Both the position numbers and the translations under genes were made by a program. The notes under the pieces are model-generated. The model had not been told where the DNA came from, searched no databases, and saw nothing but the letters and a program-made list of their open reading frames with translations. Below are positions 47,875-58,019 of a DNA stretch of 64,000 nucleotides, piece by piece. Position 1 is the stretch's first letter. Each line of letters begins with the position of its first letter. The stretch lies in NCBI GenBank assembly GCA_016710525.1, contig JADJVQ010000023.1, positions 1-64,000 of the forward strand. The letters run 5' to 3'. Source of the stretch: Burkholderiaceae bacterium. GTDB taxonomy: Bacteria > Pseudomonadota > Gammaproteobacteria > Burkholderiales > Burkholderiaceae_E.

Positions 47875-47880
47875 TATAAT
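47875..47880 (+). promoter_or_regulatory. Consensus -10 element before the copper-locus first gene
   Basis: A perfect TATAAT seven bases before the ATG at 47887. Transcription would start at or next to the ATG, giving a leaderless mRNA. A small inverted repeat (AGCTC-CC-GAGCT) lies just upstream at about 47859–47870 and could be an operator. No good -35 hexamer is seen, as is common for activator-dependent promoters. Confidence 0.45.
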
Positions 47881-47886
47881 CGTTTC

Positions 47887-48292
47887 ATGCGTTTCGCTGT
47901 TCGTCGCCCACGATGGCTGGCCGTCTGGCTGGTGGGGGTGCTGCTGTTCGCGCAGCTCGCCGCGGCGGCACACGCCTGCCCGGCCTGGCTCGAGCCGGCC
48001 CGTGACGCGATCGCCATGGCCGCGATGCCCGGCTGCGAGCTCGCTGCCGCCGACGCCCCGGCCTCCGACTTTTCGCCGCTGTGCAGGTCACACTGCAGCC
48101 CGGATGCGCAATCGTCCAGTCCTGCTCCGTCGGCCGACCTGTCCGCTCACCCCGTCCTGCTGGCCGTGCTCGATTGGACGCCCACGGCGCAGCGCACCGC
48201 CCAGCCGGCCGGGCGCATATCGGTCGTCCGTTCGGGCGCCGCCGCCCGGTTCGCCACCGCTGTATTTGAGCCTGCTCGTCCTTCGCAACTAG
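47887..48292 (+). pseudogene. Small exported Cys/Met protein of the copper locus, frameshifted
   Basis: N-terminal signal peptide (RPRWLAVWLVGVLLFAQLAAAAHA) followed by a segment with Cys, Met and His (MAAMPGCELAA … LCRSHCSPDAQSS). The frame of the start codon runs on past 48292 into the next gene, but the neighbouring frame ends APPPGSPPLYLSLLVLRN at 48292, the kind of C-terminus such small proteins ahead of metal-efflux genes carry. A one-base shift near 48,225 therefore separates the two halves. Metal-binding role inferred from composition and position. Confidence 0.55.
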
Positions 48293-48367
48293 CGCGCCGC
48301 CCGGCCGATCCGTCCCACGGATCCCGCCTGTCGGTCTTGTTCGCTGGCTTTGCTCGAAGGACATCTC

Positions 48368-49619
48368 ATGCATCACCCCAACTTGCGCACGCGCGTCGGC
48401 ATCGCGCTGCTGGCGCTGTGCCTGCCCGCGCTGCCGATGTCGGCCCGTGCCGCGCTGAGCCTGGACGAGGCCACGCGGCTGGCCCGCGACCACGCCGCTT
48501 CGGTGGCCGTGCAACAGCACGCACTGGCAGGCGCCCAGGCGCTGCAGCCGGCCGCAGGCAGCCTGCCCGACCCGCGCCTGACGACCGGCATCGACAACTT
48601 CCCGATTGGGGGCCCGGACCGCTTTCGGATGACAGGCGACTTCATGACGATGCAGCGCATCGGCCTGATGCAGGAAGTGCCCAACCGCGCCAAGCGCGAG
48701 GCTCGCGTGTCGGCAGCGCAGGCCCGGGTGCGGCGCGAACAGGCACTGCTGGCGGCAGCCGAGCTCGCCGTGCGGCGTGAAGTCATGCTTGCGTGGCTGT
48801 CCGCGCACTTCGCCGAGCAGCGGGCGAGCCATCTGGCCGGCCTGGAGCGCGAGAACACGCTGCTGCTGCAGACGGTCGATTCGCGCATTGCGTCCGGCAA
48901 GGCCATGCCGGCCGAACGCACGATGGCGCGACAGGAGGCGCTGGCGCTGGCCGACCGACGTGACGACGCGCGTCGCGACGTCGCCCGGGCCCGGGCCGCA
49001 CTGCGCCGCTGGGTCGGGCCGCGCGGCGATGAACCGCTGGCCGGTGACCCGCCAGCGCCGGCGGTCGAACCCGACGCAGGCGCGCGCCGGATTGCACCGG
49101 CACGCCGAGCTGGCGCCCTACGAGGCGATGCAGGCGATGGCGCACGCGGACGCCGGCGAGGCCATGGCCGAACAACGAGGCGACTGGGCCTGGGAGCTGG
49201 TCTACAGCCGGCGCGGCTCCCAGTTCGGCGACATGGTGTCGGTGCAGTTCAGTTTCGATCTCCCGTGGCAGAAGGGGCGCCGACAGCAGCCGCAGATCGA
49301 GGCTCGCCAGCGTGAAGTCCGACGGATCGAGGCCGAACGCGACGAGACCATGCGCCGCCGCCTCGAAGCGGTGGAAGGTGATCTGGCGCAGCTCGAGGCA
49401 CTCGACGCGCAACGCGCGCGCCTGCAATTCAGCGGCATGGCACTGGCCGACGAACGCATCGCACTCGCGATGGCCGGCTACCAGGGCGGTCGCAGCGACC
49501 TGGCCGCCGTGATCGCGGCCCGTCGCGAAGCCCTGGAGGCACGGCTTCGACTGCTCGAACTGGACACCCTGCGCGCAGCGCTGCGGGTGCGTCTGACTAC
49601 ACTGATCGTGGAGCCCTGA
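48368..49619 (+). pseudogene. cusC: CusC/CzcC-type outer membrane efflux protein, one frameshift
   Basis: TolC-family outer membrane channel of an RND metal efflux pump. ATG 48368 gives a signal peptide (RTRVGIALLALCLPALPMSARA) and the first half (ALSLDEATRLARDHAASVAV to RRWVGPRGDEPLAGD). Near 49,078, in a GCGCGC run, the frame shifts by one base; the second half continues as AELAPYEAMQAMAHADAG through MALADERIALAMAGYQGG to the stop at 49619. Joined, the product is about 416 residues, normal for the family. 1 bp before cusB. Either sequence error or recent loss of function. Confidence 0.8.
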
Positions 49620-49620
49620 C

Positions 49621-51098
49621 ATGGCCGCCGCCCGTTTCATGCTTCCGGTGGCGATGCTCGCCGTCGGGCTCGCGCTGGGCTGGATCGGCGCCACGTGGCG
49701 CGCGACACCCGCTCAAGTCACCGGCAGCCGGGGGATCGAGCCGGGGTCCGGGTCCGTCACTTCGCCTGCGTCGGCCCCGGGCAGTTCTCAGGGGGCCAGC
49801 GGGAGTGCCACCCACGAGCGCCAGGTGCTCTATTGGTACGACCCGATGGTGCCCGGGCAGAAGTTCGACAAGCCCGGCAAGTCGCCCTTCATGGACATGC
49901 AGCTCGTGCCGCGCTACGCCGACGAAGCCGGCCCATCGGCGGACGCCGGCCAGTCGCTGGCGGTTTCGACCCGGGCTCAGCAGGCGCTGGGCATGCGCCT
50001 GGCAAGCGTCGAGCGGCGCCAGGTCGGCGAAACGCTCGAGGCTGTCGGCACGCTGCTGCTCAACGAACGCGAGATCAGCATCGTGCAGGCACGCACCGCG
50101 GGCTTCGTCGAGCGCACCTACGCGCGCGCCCCGGGCGATGTGGTGGCCGCCGGCGCGCCGCTGGCGGATCTGCTCAATCCCGAGTGGCTGGGTGCGCAGC
50201 AGGAATACCTGGCCGTCAGGGCGCTGGGCGACGCGGCACTCACCGAGGCTGCGCGGTCGCGGCTCTCCCTGCTCGGCATGCCGGCGGGGCTGATCGACCG
50301 GGTCGATCAGGGTGGCCAGCCGATCGCGCTGCAGACCATCACCGCGCCCACCGGTGGCGTCATCACGGAATTGGCGGTGCGCAATGGCATGACGGTCGCG
50401 CCAGGCACAACTCTGGCCCGCATCAACGGCCTGGGCACCGTCTGGCTCGAGGCGGCCGTGCCCGAGGCGCAAGCGGCACCGTGCGACCCGGACAGACCGT
50501 CGAGGCGAGCTTCCCCGCGCTGCCCGGCGAACGGGTCAGGGGCCGGGTGGCCACGATTCTGCCGGAGGCCAACCGCGAGACCCGGACGCTGCGGGTGCGC
50601 ATCGAATTGCCCAACCCACGACAGCGCCTGAGGGCCGGCCTGTTCGCCCAGGTGAGCTTCGGGAGCACCGCCGAGCAGGCATTGATCGTGCCGGCCGAGG
50701 CGGTGATTCGCACCGGCCGGCGCGCGATGGTCTATCTGGCCGAACCCGGCGGGCGGTTCCGGCCGCTCGAAATCGAGATCGGTGAGCAGTACGGCGAGCA
50801 CATCGTCGTGCGCGCCGGTCTGTCGGCCGGCCAGCAGGTGGTCGCCTCGGGCCAGTTCCTGATCGATTCGGAAGCCAGCCTGCAGGGGGTGCTGGCGCGC
50901 GGGCCGACACAGCCAGTGACCGGCCCGACACCAGCCAGCGGCGCCCCGCGGCGTGAGAAGATCACCTGCACGGCTTGCCGGCTGAAATGGCCGGGCATGA
51001 CCATGCCCTCTGTGTGGCCCGGGGGGGCAGCGGTGGGCTTCGCGCCGCACGGCTGGGGCCGCTCGCGAGCGGCCGCGACGACCCGCCGGAGCCGCCCG
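49621..51098 (+). pseudogene. cusB: CusB-type membrane fusion protein, frameshifted, no own stop
   Basis: Periplasmic adaptor of a copper/silver RND pump. N-terminal anchor (LPVAMLAVGLALGWIGATW), then the metal-binding segment YWYDPMVPGQKFDKPGKS with FMDMQLVP, barrel-sandwich domain and beta-barrel. Near 50,470 the frame shifts; restoring one G (GCGG to GCGGG) gives AQAGTVRPGQTVEASFPALP and the rest. At the C-terminus a CusF-like motif (LKWPGMTMP) is present but scrambled after it, and the frame runs without a stop straight into the pump gene, producing an apparent CusB–CusA fusion. At least one more indel near 51.0 kb is likely. Confidence 0.8.
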
Positions 51099-54000
51099 AT
51101 GATCGCCCGGCTGATCCAATGGTCCGTGGGCAACCGGTTCCTGGTGCTGCTGGCCAGCCTGATGCTCGCCGCGTGGGGCGTTTACAGCCTGCGGGCGATG
51201 CCGATCGACGCGCTGCCGGACCTGTCGGACGTGCAGGTCATCATCCGCACCAGCTACCCCGGCCAGGCGCCGCAGATCGTCGAGAACCAGGTCACCTATC
51301 CGCTGGCCACGACCATGCTGTCGGTGCCGGGCGCAAAGACGGTGCGCGGCTTCTCGTTCTTCGGCGACAGCTTCGTCTACGTGCTGTTCGAGGACGGCAC
51401 CGACCTGTACTGGGCCCGCTCGCGGGTGCTGGAGTACCTGAACCAGGTGCAGGGCCGCCTGCCGGCCAGCGCGCGCACCGCGCTGGGCCCCGATGCCACC
51501 GGCGTGGGCTGGATCTTCCAGTACGCGCTGGTCGACCGCACCGGCCGCAACGACCTGTCGCAGCTGCGCACGCTGCAGGACTGGTTCCTGAAGTACGAAC
51601 TGAAGAGTCTGCCCAACGTCGCCGAGGTCGCCAGCGTGGGCGGCATGGTGCGCCAGTACCAGGTGGTGCTCGACCCGGCGAAGCTGGCCGCCTACGGCGT
51701 CACCCACGCCCGCGTGCGCGAGGCGCTGATGGCGGCCAACCAGGAGACCGGCGGCGCGGTGCTCGAACTGGCCGAGGTCGAGTACATGGTGCGGGCCGAC
51801 GGCTACCTGAAGTCGCTCGCGGATTTTCGGGACATTCCGCTGGCCGCACGCGGCGGCGTGCCGATCCGGCTGGGTGATGTCGCCACGGTCCAGATCGGCC
51901 CCGAGATGCGCCGCGGCATCGCCGAGCTCGACGGCGAGGGCGAAGTGGCCGGCGGCGTGGTCATCCTGCGGTCCGGCAAGAATGCCCAGACCACGATCGA
52001 AGCGGTCAAGCAGCGGCTGGCCGAGCTGCAAAGCAGCCTGCCCGCAGGGCGTGGAGATCGTCACCACCTACGACCGCAGCGAGCTGATCGAGCGCGCGAT
52101 CCACAACCTCAGCACGCAAGCTGCTGGAGGAGTTTGCGGTGGTGGCGCTGGTCTGCGCGCTGTTCCTGTGGCACCTGCGCTCGGCGCTGGTGGCGATCAT
52201 CGCGCTGCCGCTGGGCGTGCTGATGGCCTTCCTCGTGATGCGCCACCAGGGCATCAACGCCAACATCATGTCGCTGGGCGGCATCGCGATCGCCATCGGC
52301 GCGATGGTCGATGCGGCGGTGGTGATGATCGAGAACGCCCACAAGCGCCTGGAGGCGTGGCAGCACGCCAACCCGGGCCGCGCGCTGGCCGGCGAAGAGC
52401 GCTGGCAGGTGATCACGCGCGCCGCGCAGGAGGTCGGGCCGGCGCTGTTCTTCTCGCTGCTGATCATCACGCTGTCGTTCGTGCCGGTGTTCACGCTGCA
52501 GGCGCAGGAGGGGCGGCTGTTCGGCCCGCTGGCCTTCACCAAGACCTACGCGATGGCGGCGGCCGCCGGGCTGTCGGTCACCCTGATCCCGGTGCTGATG
52601 GGCTACTGGATCCGCGGCCGCATCCCCGACGAGCAGCGCAACCCGATCACCCGCGGGCTGATCGCGCTGTACCGGCCGGCGCTGGAATGGGTGCTGCGCT
52701 GGCCCAAGGCAACGCTGGTGATCGCGCTGCTCGCGCTGGCCACCACCGCCTGGCCGCTGTCGCGCCTGGGCGGCGAATTCCTGCCGCAGATCGACGAAGG
52801 CGACCTGCTCTACATGCCCTCGGCGCTGCCCGGATTGTCGGCACAGAAGGCTGGCGAGCTGCTGCAGCTGACCAACCGGATGATCCGCACCGTGCCGGAA
52901 GTGGCCGGGGTCTTCGGCAAGGCAGGGCGCGCCGAGACCGCGACCGATCCGGCGCCGCTGGAGATGTTCGAGACCACGGTCCGCCTGAAGCCGCGAGAAC
53001 AGTGGCGCGCCGGCCTGACACCGGAGCAGCTGGTCGAGGAACTCGATCGCGCGGTCAAGGTGCCGGGCCTGTCGAACCTGTGGGTGCCGCCGATCCGCAA
53101 CCGCATCGACATGCTGGCCACCGGCATCAAGAGCCCCATCGGCGTGAAGGTGACGGGCGCCGACCTGGCTGCGATCGACCGTGTGGCGGCCCGCATCGAA
53201 CAGGTCGCCCGCACGGTGCCCGGCGTGTCGTCGGCGCTGGCCGAACGCCTGACCGGCGGCCGCTACGTCGATGTGCGGATCGACCGCGCCGCTGCCGGAC
53301 GCTACGGACTGAACATCGCCGACGTGCAGTCGGTGATCTCCGGCGCGATCGGCGGCGAGAACGTGACGGAGACCGTCGAGGGCCTGGCGCGCTTTCCGGT
53401 CAGCCTGCGCTATCCGCGCGAGTGGCGCGACACGCCAACGCGGCTCACCGCACTGCCGATCCTCACGCCGACCGGCCAGCAGATCACGCTGGGTTCGGTC
53501 GCGCGCATCGAGATCAGCGACGGCCCGCCGATGCTCAAGAGCGAAAACGCCCGGCCCTCGGGCTGGGTCTATGTCGACGTGCGCGGACGCGACCTGTCGT
53601 CGGTTGCCCGAGACCTGCGACAGGCCGTGACCACCGAAATTGCGCTGGAGCCCGGCGTGAGCGTCGCCTATTCGGGACAGTTCGAGTACCTCGAACGCGC
53701 CAATGCGCGGCTGGCGGTGGTGGTGCCGGCCACGCTGCTGATCATCTTCGTGCTGCTCTACCTGACCTTCCGGCGATTCGACGATGCGCTGCTGATCATG
53801 GCCACCTTGCCGTTTTCGCTGATCGGCGGCGTGTGGTTCCTGCACCTGATGGGCTATCACCTGTCGGTGGCCACCGGTGTCGGGTTCATCGCGCTGGCGG
53901 GCGTCGCGGCGGAGTTCGGCGTAGTGATGCTGCTCTACCTGAAGCACGCGCTGGACGAGCGCCTGGCCGATGGCGTGCCGGCCACACCCGCCCTGCTGCT

Positions 54001-54265
54001 GGACGCGATCCGCGAAGGCGCGGTGCTGCGGGTCCGTCCGAAGGCCATGACGGTGGCGGTGATCCTGGCGGGTCTGGTGCCGATCGTCTGGGGCAGCGGC
54101 ACGGGCTCCGAAATCATGAGCCGGATCGCCGCCCCGATGCTGGGCGGCATGGTCACCGCGCCGTTGTTGTCGCTGTTCATCGTGCCGGCGGTGTTCCTGC
54201 TGCGCCGGCGCGCAACCGGCGCTGCCACACAAGGCGGGCCGCGCAGCGACCACGCGCCGCGCTGA
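51099..54265 (+). pseudogene. cusA: CusA-type heavy-metal RND pump, two frameshifts
   Basis: Inner-membrane proton-driven pump exporting Cu(I)/Ag(I). ATG 51099 (MIARLIQWSVGNRFLVLLAS). Inserted single bases near 52,035 (CTGCCCGCAG for CTGCCGCAG) and 52,118 (ACGCAAGCTG for ACGAAGCTG) break the frame twice; rejoined, the protein is about 1055 residues, normal. Proton-relay region AIGAMVDAAVVMIENAHKR intact. Of the three methionines of the E. coli metal path, two are kept (RNRIDMLATG and PPMLKSENA) and the third is Leu (GRYGLNIADVQ). Last gene of the locus. Confidence 0.85.
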
Positions 54266-54283
54266 CCGGCGCGGCACGCTGCT

Positions 54284-54343
54284 CGATCAGGCAACGTACT
54301 GTCCGATCAAGCAGCGCACGGTCCGATCAGGCGCTGCGCCGCT
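54284..54343. repeat. Three tandem 20-bp imperfect repeats at converging gene ends
   Basis: Units begin with CGATCA at 54284, 54304 and 54324, exact period 20, with the pattern CGATCA(G/A)GC…(T/G)GTC. The third unit contains the stop codon of the phosphotransferase gene (TGA on the minus strand at 54329–54327), so the first two units are copies of the sequence around that stop. Lies 19 bp after the pump-gene stop. Confidence 0.7.
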
Positions 54344-55388
54344 CCAGCCGCTCGACCGCCTCGGCCGCCAGCACCAGCGACTGATCGACCCGCAGGCGCA
54401 GCGCGTCCAGGTCCACGCCCGCGGTGCTCTTCTTGCCTTCCATGTAGCGCGCGTACACGCCGTGCACGATCGCCGCCGACTTCCAGCGGTTGAAGCCGAC
54501 GTAATAGTCCAGCCGCGACAGGTCGCGCCCGGTGCGTTCGGCATACCGCTGCGCCATGTAGGCACGCCCCGGGAACCCGGGCACCCCGGTGGCCGCGTCC
54601 TCCTTGGTGACGACGGAATCCATCGGGTCGGGCCAGAAATTCAGCGCGTAGGCCAGATCGGCCAGCGGATCGCCCAGCGTCGAGATCTCCCAGTCGACAA
54701 CCGCCGCGACCGTGCAGTCGGGGCCGACCAGGCAGTTGTGCGGGCCGTAGTCGCCATGCACGATGCGCGCCGGACCCTGGTCGGGCAGGTTGGTGAGGAA
54801 GTACTGCTGCAGTGAATGCGCGCGCGGATCGTCGTAGCGGGCCGGCTCGATCGAGGCCATCCACGACCGGTACCAGGTCTTGAGCTGGCGCCCGACGTAG
54901 CTGTCCTTCTTGCCCAGGTCGCCCAGGCCCAGCGCGTCGGGGTCGAGCGAATGCAGGCCCGCCAGCGCGTCGATGAACGAGTCGGTGTAGCGCACGCGCT
55001 GGTCCTGCGGCACCCAGCGGTCGGTGTCCGCGGCGTTGTACAGCGGATGCCCGTCGACCCAGCCCATCACGTAGAAGTGGGCGCCGGTCACCGAGGGGTC
55101 CTCGCAGAAGCCCAGCGCGGCGGGCACCGGCACCGGCGTGGGCCCCAGCGCGCTGATCAGCGCCCATTCGCGCGCCATGTCGTGCGCCTTGGGCAGCAGT
55201 TCGCCCATCGGCGGGCGGCGGATCACCGCCCGCCGGCCGCGCGCGTCCTGCAGCAGGTAGGTGAGGTTGGAATGCCCGCCCTCCAGGCGGGTCCAGGTGA
55301 AAGGCGGCTCCAGGCCCGTGACATGGGCCTCGATCCAGGCCTGCACGGCCACCGTGTCGTATCCGGGAATGTTGTCGTTCGTGCTCAT
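54327..55388 (-). CDS. Phosphotransferase family protein (ACAD10/APH-like)
   Basis: 353-aa aminoglycoside-phosphotransferase/choline-kinase fold. Kinase features: LEGGHSNLTYLL (nucleotide loop), VIRRPPMGELLP with the ATP lysine replaced region, catalytic loop VHGDYGPHNCLVG and metal-binding AAVVDWEISTLGDPLADLA. Close in type to the ACAD10 N-terminal kinase, which in bacteria accompanies acyl-CoA dehydrogenases and acts on hydroxy-acyl compounds; here it lies next to a thiolase, divergently. ATG at 55388 (MSTNDNIPGYDTVAVQ); an ATG two codons upstream is possible. Confidence 0.9.
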   Translation of the reverse strand: MSTNDNIPGYDTVAVQAWIEAHVTGLEPPFTWTRLEGGHSNLTYLLQDARGRRAVIRRPPMGELLPKAHDMAREWALISALGPTPVPVPAALGFCEDPSVTGAHFYVMGWVDGHPLYNAADTDRWVPQDQRVRYTDSFIDALAGLHSLDPDALGLGDLGKKDSYVGRQLKTWYRSWMASIEPARYDDPRAHSLQQYFLTNLPDQGPARIVHGDYGPHNCLVGPDCTVAAVVDWEISTLGDPLADLAYALNFWPDPMDSVVTKEDAATGVPGFPGRAYMAQRYAERTGRDLSRLDYYVGFNRWKSAAIVHGVYARYMEGKKSTAGVDLDALRLRVDQSLVLAAEAVERLERRSA

Positions 55389-55677
55389 GTGCATGCTCTC
55401 GGTTGATCGGCCTGAGGGTGCGAACGCGACCGACAGGCGGAACGCCAACCCGGATCGGCCATGCCAACCCGGTGATATTTTGCTTGCGCCCCGCATTGTG
55501 CTCACGCCGACCCTCTCCCGGGGCGTGTCGCGGGGCGGCACAGAGTTCATAATCCGCAGATCGGGCACGACCGATGCGATTCCGGATCGCGGCATCTTTC
55601 CGTTCTTCGGCGAAGGTGCAAGGATGCCGGCGGCAAACCAGATTCTCGAACACTGAACGAAAGCACAGGAGACCATC

Positions 55678-56838
55678 ATGCGGCAAGCGGTAATCGTTTC
55701 TTACGCTCGGACCGGCCTGGCCAAGGCGGGACGCGGCGGCTTCAACAACACCTCGAACATGACCATCCTCGGCCATGCCATCGAGCACGCCGTCAAGCGA
55801 TCCGGGGTCGATCCGGCCGAAGTCGAAGACGTGATCGCCGGCTGCGTGGCGGCCTCGGGCAACGTGGCACGCGCCGCCGCCCTGCTGGCCGGCCTGCCGG
55901 TCACCACCTCGGGCATGACCATGCACCGCGCCTGTTCGTCGGGCCTGAACGCCATTGCGGCCGCGGCGCACCACATCGTCGAAGACGGCCATGACGTGAT
56001 GGTCGGCTGCGGTGTCGACTCGATCACCTACCAGGGCGGCGGCGGCGGCGGCAAGGACGAGCGCCTGACCGAGCTCTACCCGGCCTTCTGGATGCCGATG
56101 ATCGACACGGCCGACATCGTCGCCGAGCGCTACAAGGTCAGCCGCGAGTACCAGGACGAATTCTCGCTGCAGTCGCAAAAGCTGATGGCAGCCGCCCAGG
56201 CCGCCGGCAAGTTCAAAGACGAGATCATCTCGGTCAAGACCCGCATGAAGGTCGTCGACAAGGCCACCAAGGCCGAGTCGATCGTCGACTACGTGGTCGA
56301 TCGCGACGAGTGCAACCGTCCCGACACCACGCTGGAAGGCCTGGCCAAGCTCGAGCCGGTCAAGGGCCCGGGCAAGTACATCACCGCCGGTAACGCCAGC
56401 CAGCTGTCCGACGGCGCGGCCGCGCTCGTGCTGATGGAAGCCAAGGAAGCCGAGCGCCGCGGCCTGCAGCCGCTGGGCGCGTTCAAGGGCTGGGCGGTGG
56501 CCGGATGCCAGCCGGACGAGATGGGCATCGGCCCGGTCTTCGCCATCCCGAAGCTGCTCAAGCGCCACGGCCTGAAGATCGACGACATCGATCTGTGGGA
56601 ACTGAACGAGGCCTTCGCCTCGCAGTGCCTGTATAGCCGCGACAAGCTGGGCATCGACCCGGCCAAGTACAACGTCAACGGCGGCTCGATCGCCATCGGC
56701 CACCCCTTCGGCATGACCGGCGCGCGTCTGTCGGGGCATGTGCTGATGGAAGGCAAGCGCCGCGGCGCCAAGAACGTCGTGGTGTCGATGTGCATCGGCG
56801 GCGGCATGGGCGCAGCCGGGCTGTTCGAAGTGTATTGA
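55678..56838 (+). CDS. Thiolase family acetyl-CoA acyltransferase
   Basis: 386-aa thiolase, cleaving 3-oxoacyl-CoA with CoA (or the reverse). Catalytic residues all present: Cys86 in MHRACSSGLNAI, His342 in GSIAIGHPFGMTGAR, Cys372 in SMCIGGGMGAAG; the NEAF loop is also visible (WELNEAFASQC). A glycine run follows ITYQ at about residues 120–125. Starts the plus-strand side of a second catabolic cluster, 289 bp from the divergent phosphotransferase; that gap holds a CATAAT hexamer near 55,546 but no clear promoter. Confidence 0.95.
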   Translation: MRQAVIVSYARTGLAKAGRGGFNNTSNMTILGHAIEHAVKRSGVDPAEVEDVIAGCVAASGNVARAAALLAGLPVTTSGMTMHRACSSGLNAIAAAAHHIVEDGHDVMVGCGVDSITYQGGGGGGKDERLTELYPAFWMPMIDTADIVAERYKVSREYQDEFSLQSQKLMAAAQAAGKFKDEIISVKTRMKVVDKATKAESIVDYVVDRDECNRPDTTLEGLAKLEPVKGPGKYITAGNASQLSDGAAALVLMEAKEAERRGLQPLGAFKGWAVAGCQPDEMGIGPVFAIPKLLKRHGLKIDDIDLWELNEAFASQCLYSRDKLGIDPAKYNVNGGSIAIGHPFGMTGARLSGHVLMEGKRRGAKNVVVSMCIGGGMGAAGLFEVY

Positions 56839-56848
56839 TTCCGCCAAC

Positions 56849-56868
56849 GCGCGGGCTTAGGCCCGCGC
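56849..56868 (+). terminator. Hairpin after the thiolase gene
   Basis: Eight perfect pairs (GCGCGGGC and GCCCGCGC) around the loop TTAG, beginning 10 bp after the thiolase stop and between converging genes. No U-run follows, so it may be a Rho-independent terminator of the GC-only type or merely an mRNA end-stabilising stem. Confidence 0.5.
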
Positions 56869-57009
56869 CAGCGGCGGGTGCCGGTCGGCCTACCAAGGCG
56901 GGTCCGGCACCGGCAATCGGCTCGATGGCCGCGGGGTTCTCGCCCTGCGATCATCGGGCCGATTGTCTTTGGGCGGCCCGTGTCCGCAGGGCCGGGCCGC
57001 GCGCCTCGT

Positions 57010-57837
57010 TCAGCGACCCTTGAACACCGGCTCGCGCTTCTCGACGAAGGCCTTGGTCGCCTCGCGGTGATCTTCGGTCTGCCCGCAGTGCACATGATGG
57101 GTCGCCTCCAGATCGAGGCAGTCGTCCACCTCTCCGGCCATCGCGCGGTTCAGGTTCTCCTTCATGTACCGATAGGCGACCGTCGGACCTTTGGCCAGGC
57201 GCAGCGCGATCTCGCGGGTTTTCGCGGCCAGCTCCTCCGGCGCGCAGACCCAGTTGGCCAGGCCCAGGCGCAAGGCCTCGTCGGCACTGACCCGATCGGA
57301 CAGAAAATACATTTCGCGAGCCTTGGCGGAGCCGACCAGCTGAGTCAGGAAGTACGTGCCGCCGTAGTCGCCCGAGAATCCGACCCGCGCGAAAGCCGTG
57401 GTCATGATCGCGCTGCTGGCCATGACCCGCATGTCGCAGGCCAGTGCCAGCGACAAGCCGGCGCCCGCCGCGGGACCCGGCAGCGCGGCCAGGGTCGGCT
57501 TGGGCATCTTGAACAGCTTGCCGGCGGTGGCGCGCTGGCCCACCCGCTGGCGATGGATCGCGCCGTCGATGGTGTTCTCGCCGACGGTGCCGTCGCCGCG
57601 CGCCGCCATGCCCTTGACGTCGCCGCCCGCGCAAAAGCCCTTGCCCGCGCCGGTGAGGACGATGCACTTGACGGCGTTGTCCAGTTCGGCGGCGGCGAGC
57701 TGCTCGGCCAGCGCCTGGTTCATCGCCCGGGACATCGCGTTGCGCGCCTCGGGGCGGTTCATGGTCAGCGTGAGCACGCCGTCCTCCAGGCTGGCGAGCA
57801 GGTCGGGGGTTCCGGTATCGATCGATTGGGCAGGCAT
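57010..57837 (-). CDS. Crotonase family protein, PaaG-like enoyl-CoA isomerase type
   Basis: 275 aa. Oxyanion-hole segments GKGFCAGGDVKGM and AAGAGLSLALACDMRV. Both hydratase glutamates are absent; instead an Asp follows in GFSGDYGGTYFLTQLVG, the arrangement of PaaG-type isomerases (ring-opening or double-bond shift in aromatic-CoA routes). The C-terminus DHREATKAFVEKREPVFKG is typical. Divergent to the iron alcohol dehydrogenase, 182 bp away. Start at ATG 57837 (MPAQSIDTGTPDLLAS). Confidence 0.9.
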   Translation of the reverse strand: MPAQSIDTGTPDLLASLEDGVLTLTMNRPEARNAMSRAMNQALAEQLAAAELDNAVKCIVLTGAGKGFCAGGDVKGMAARGDGTVGENTIDGAIHRQRVGQRATAGKLFKMPKPTLAALPGPAAGAGLSLALACDMRVMASSAIMTTAFARVGFSGDYGGTYFLTQLVGSAKAREMYFLSDRVSADEALRLGLANWVCAPEELAAKTREIALRLAKGPTVAYRYMKENLNRAMAGEVDDCLDLEATHHVHCGQTEDHREATKAFVEKREPVFKGR

Positions 57838-58019
57838 GTCGGTTGTCTCCGTGGTCGGGTGGGAAGCAGTTCTGTCGCCAGTATTACCGGGGCGCCAACT
57901 CGCGGTCGAATGAAAATGCGCACCGGCTTCCAGGATTTGCACATCGGGTAGGATGGTTCCCAATCGCCCGGCGCCGACCGCGATCGTCGCTGCGCAGCCC
58001 ATTCGACGGAGACGACACC

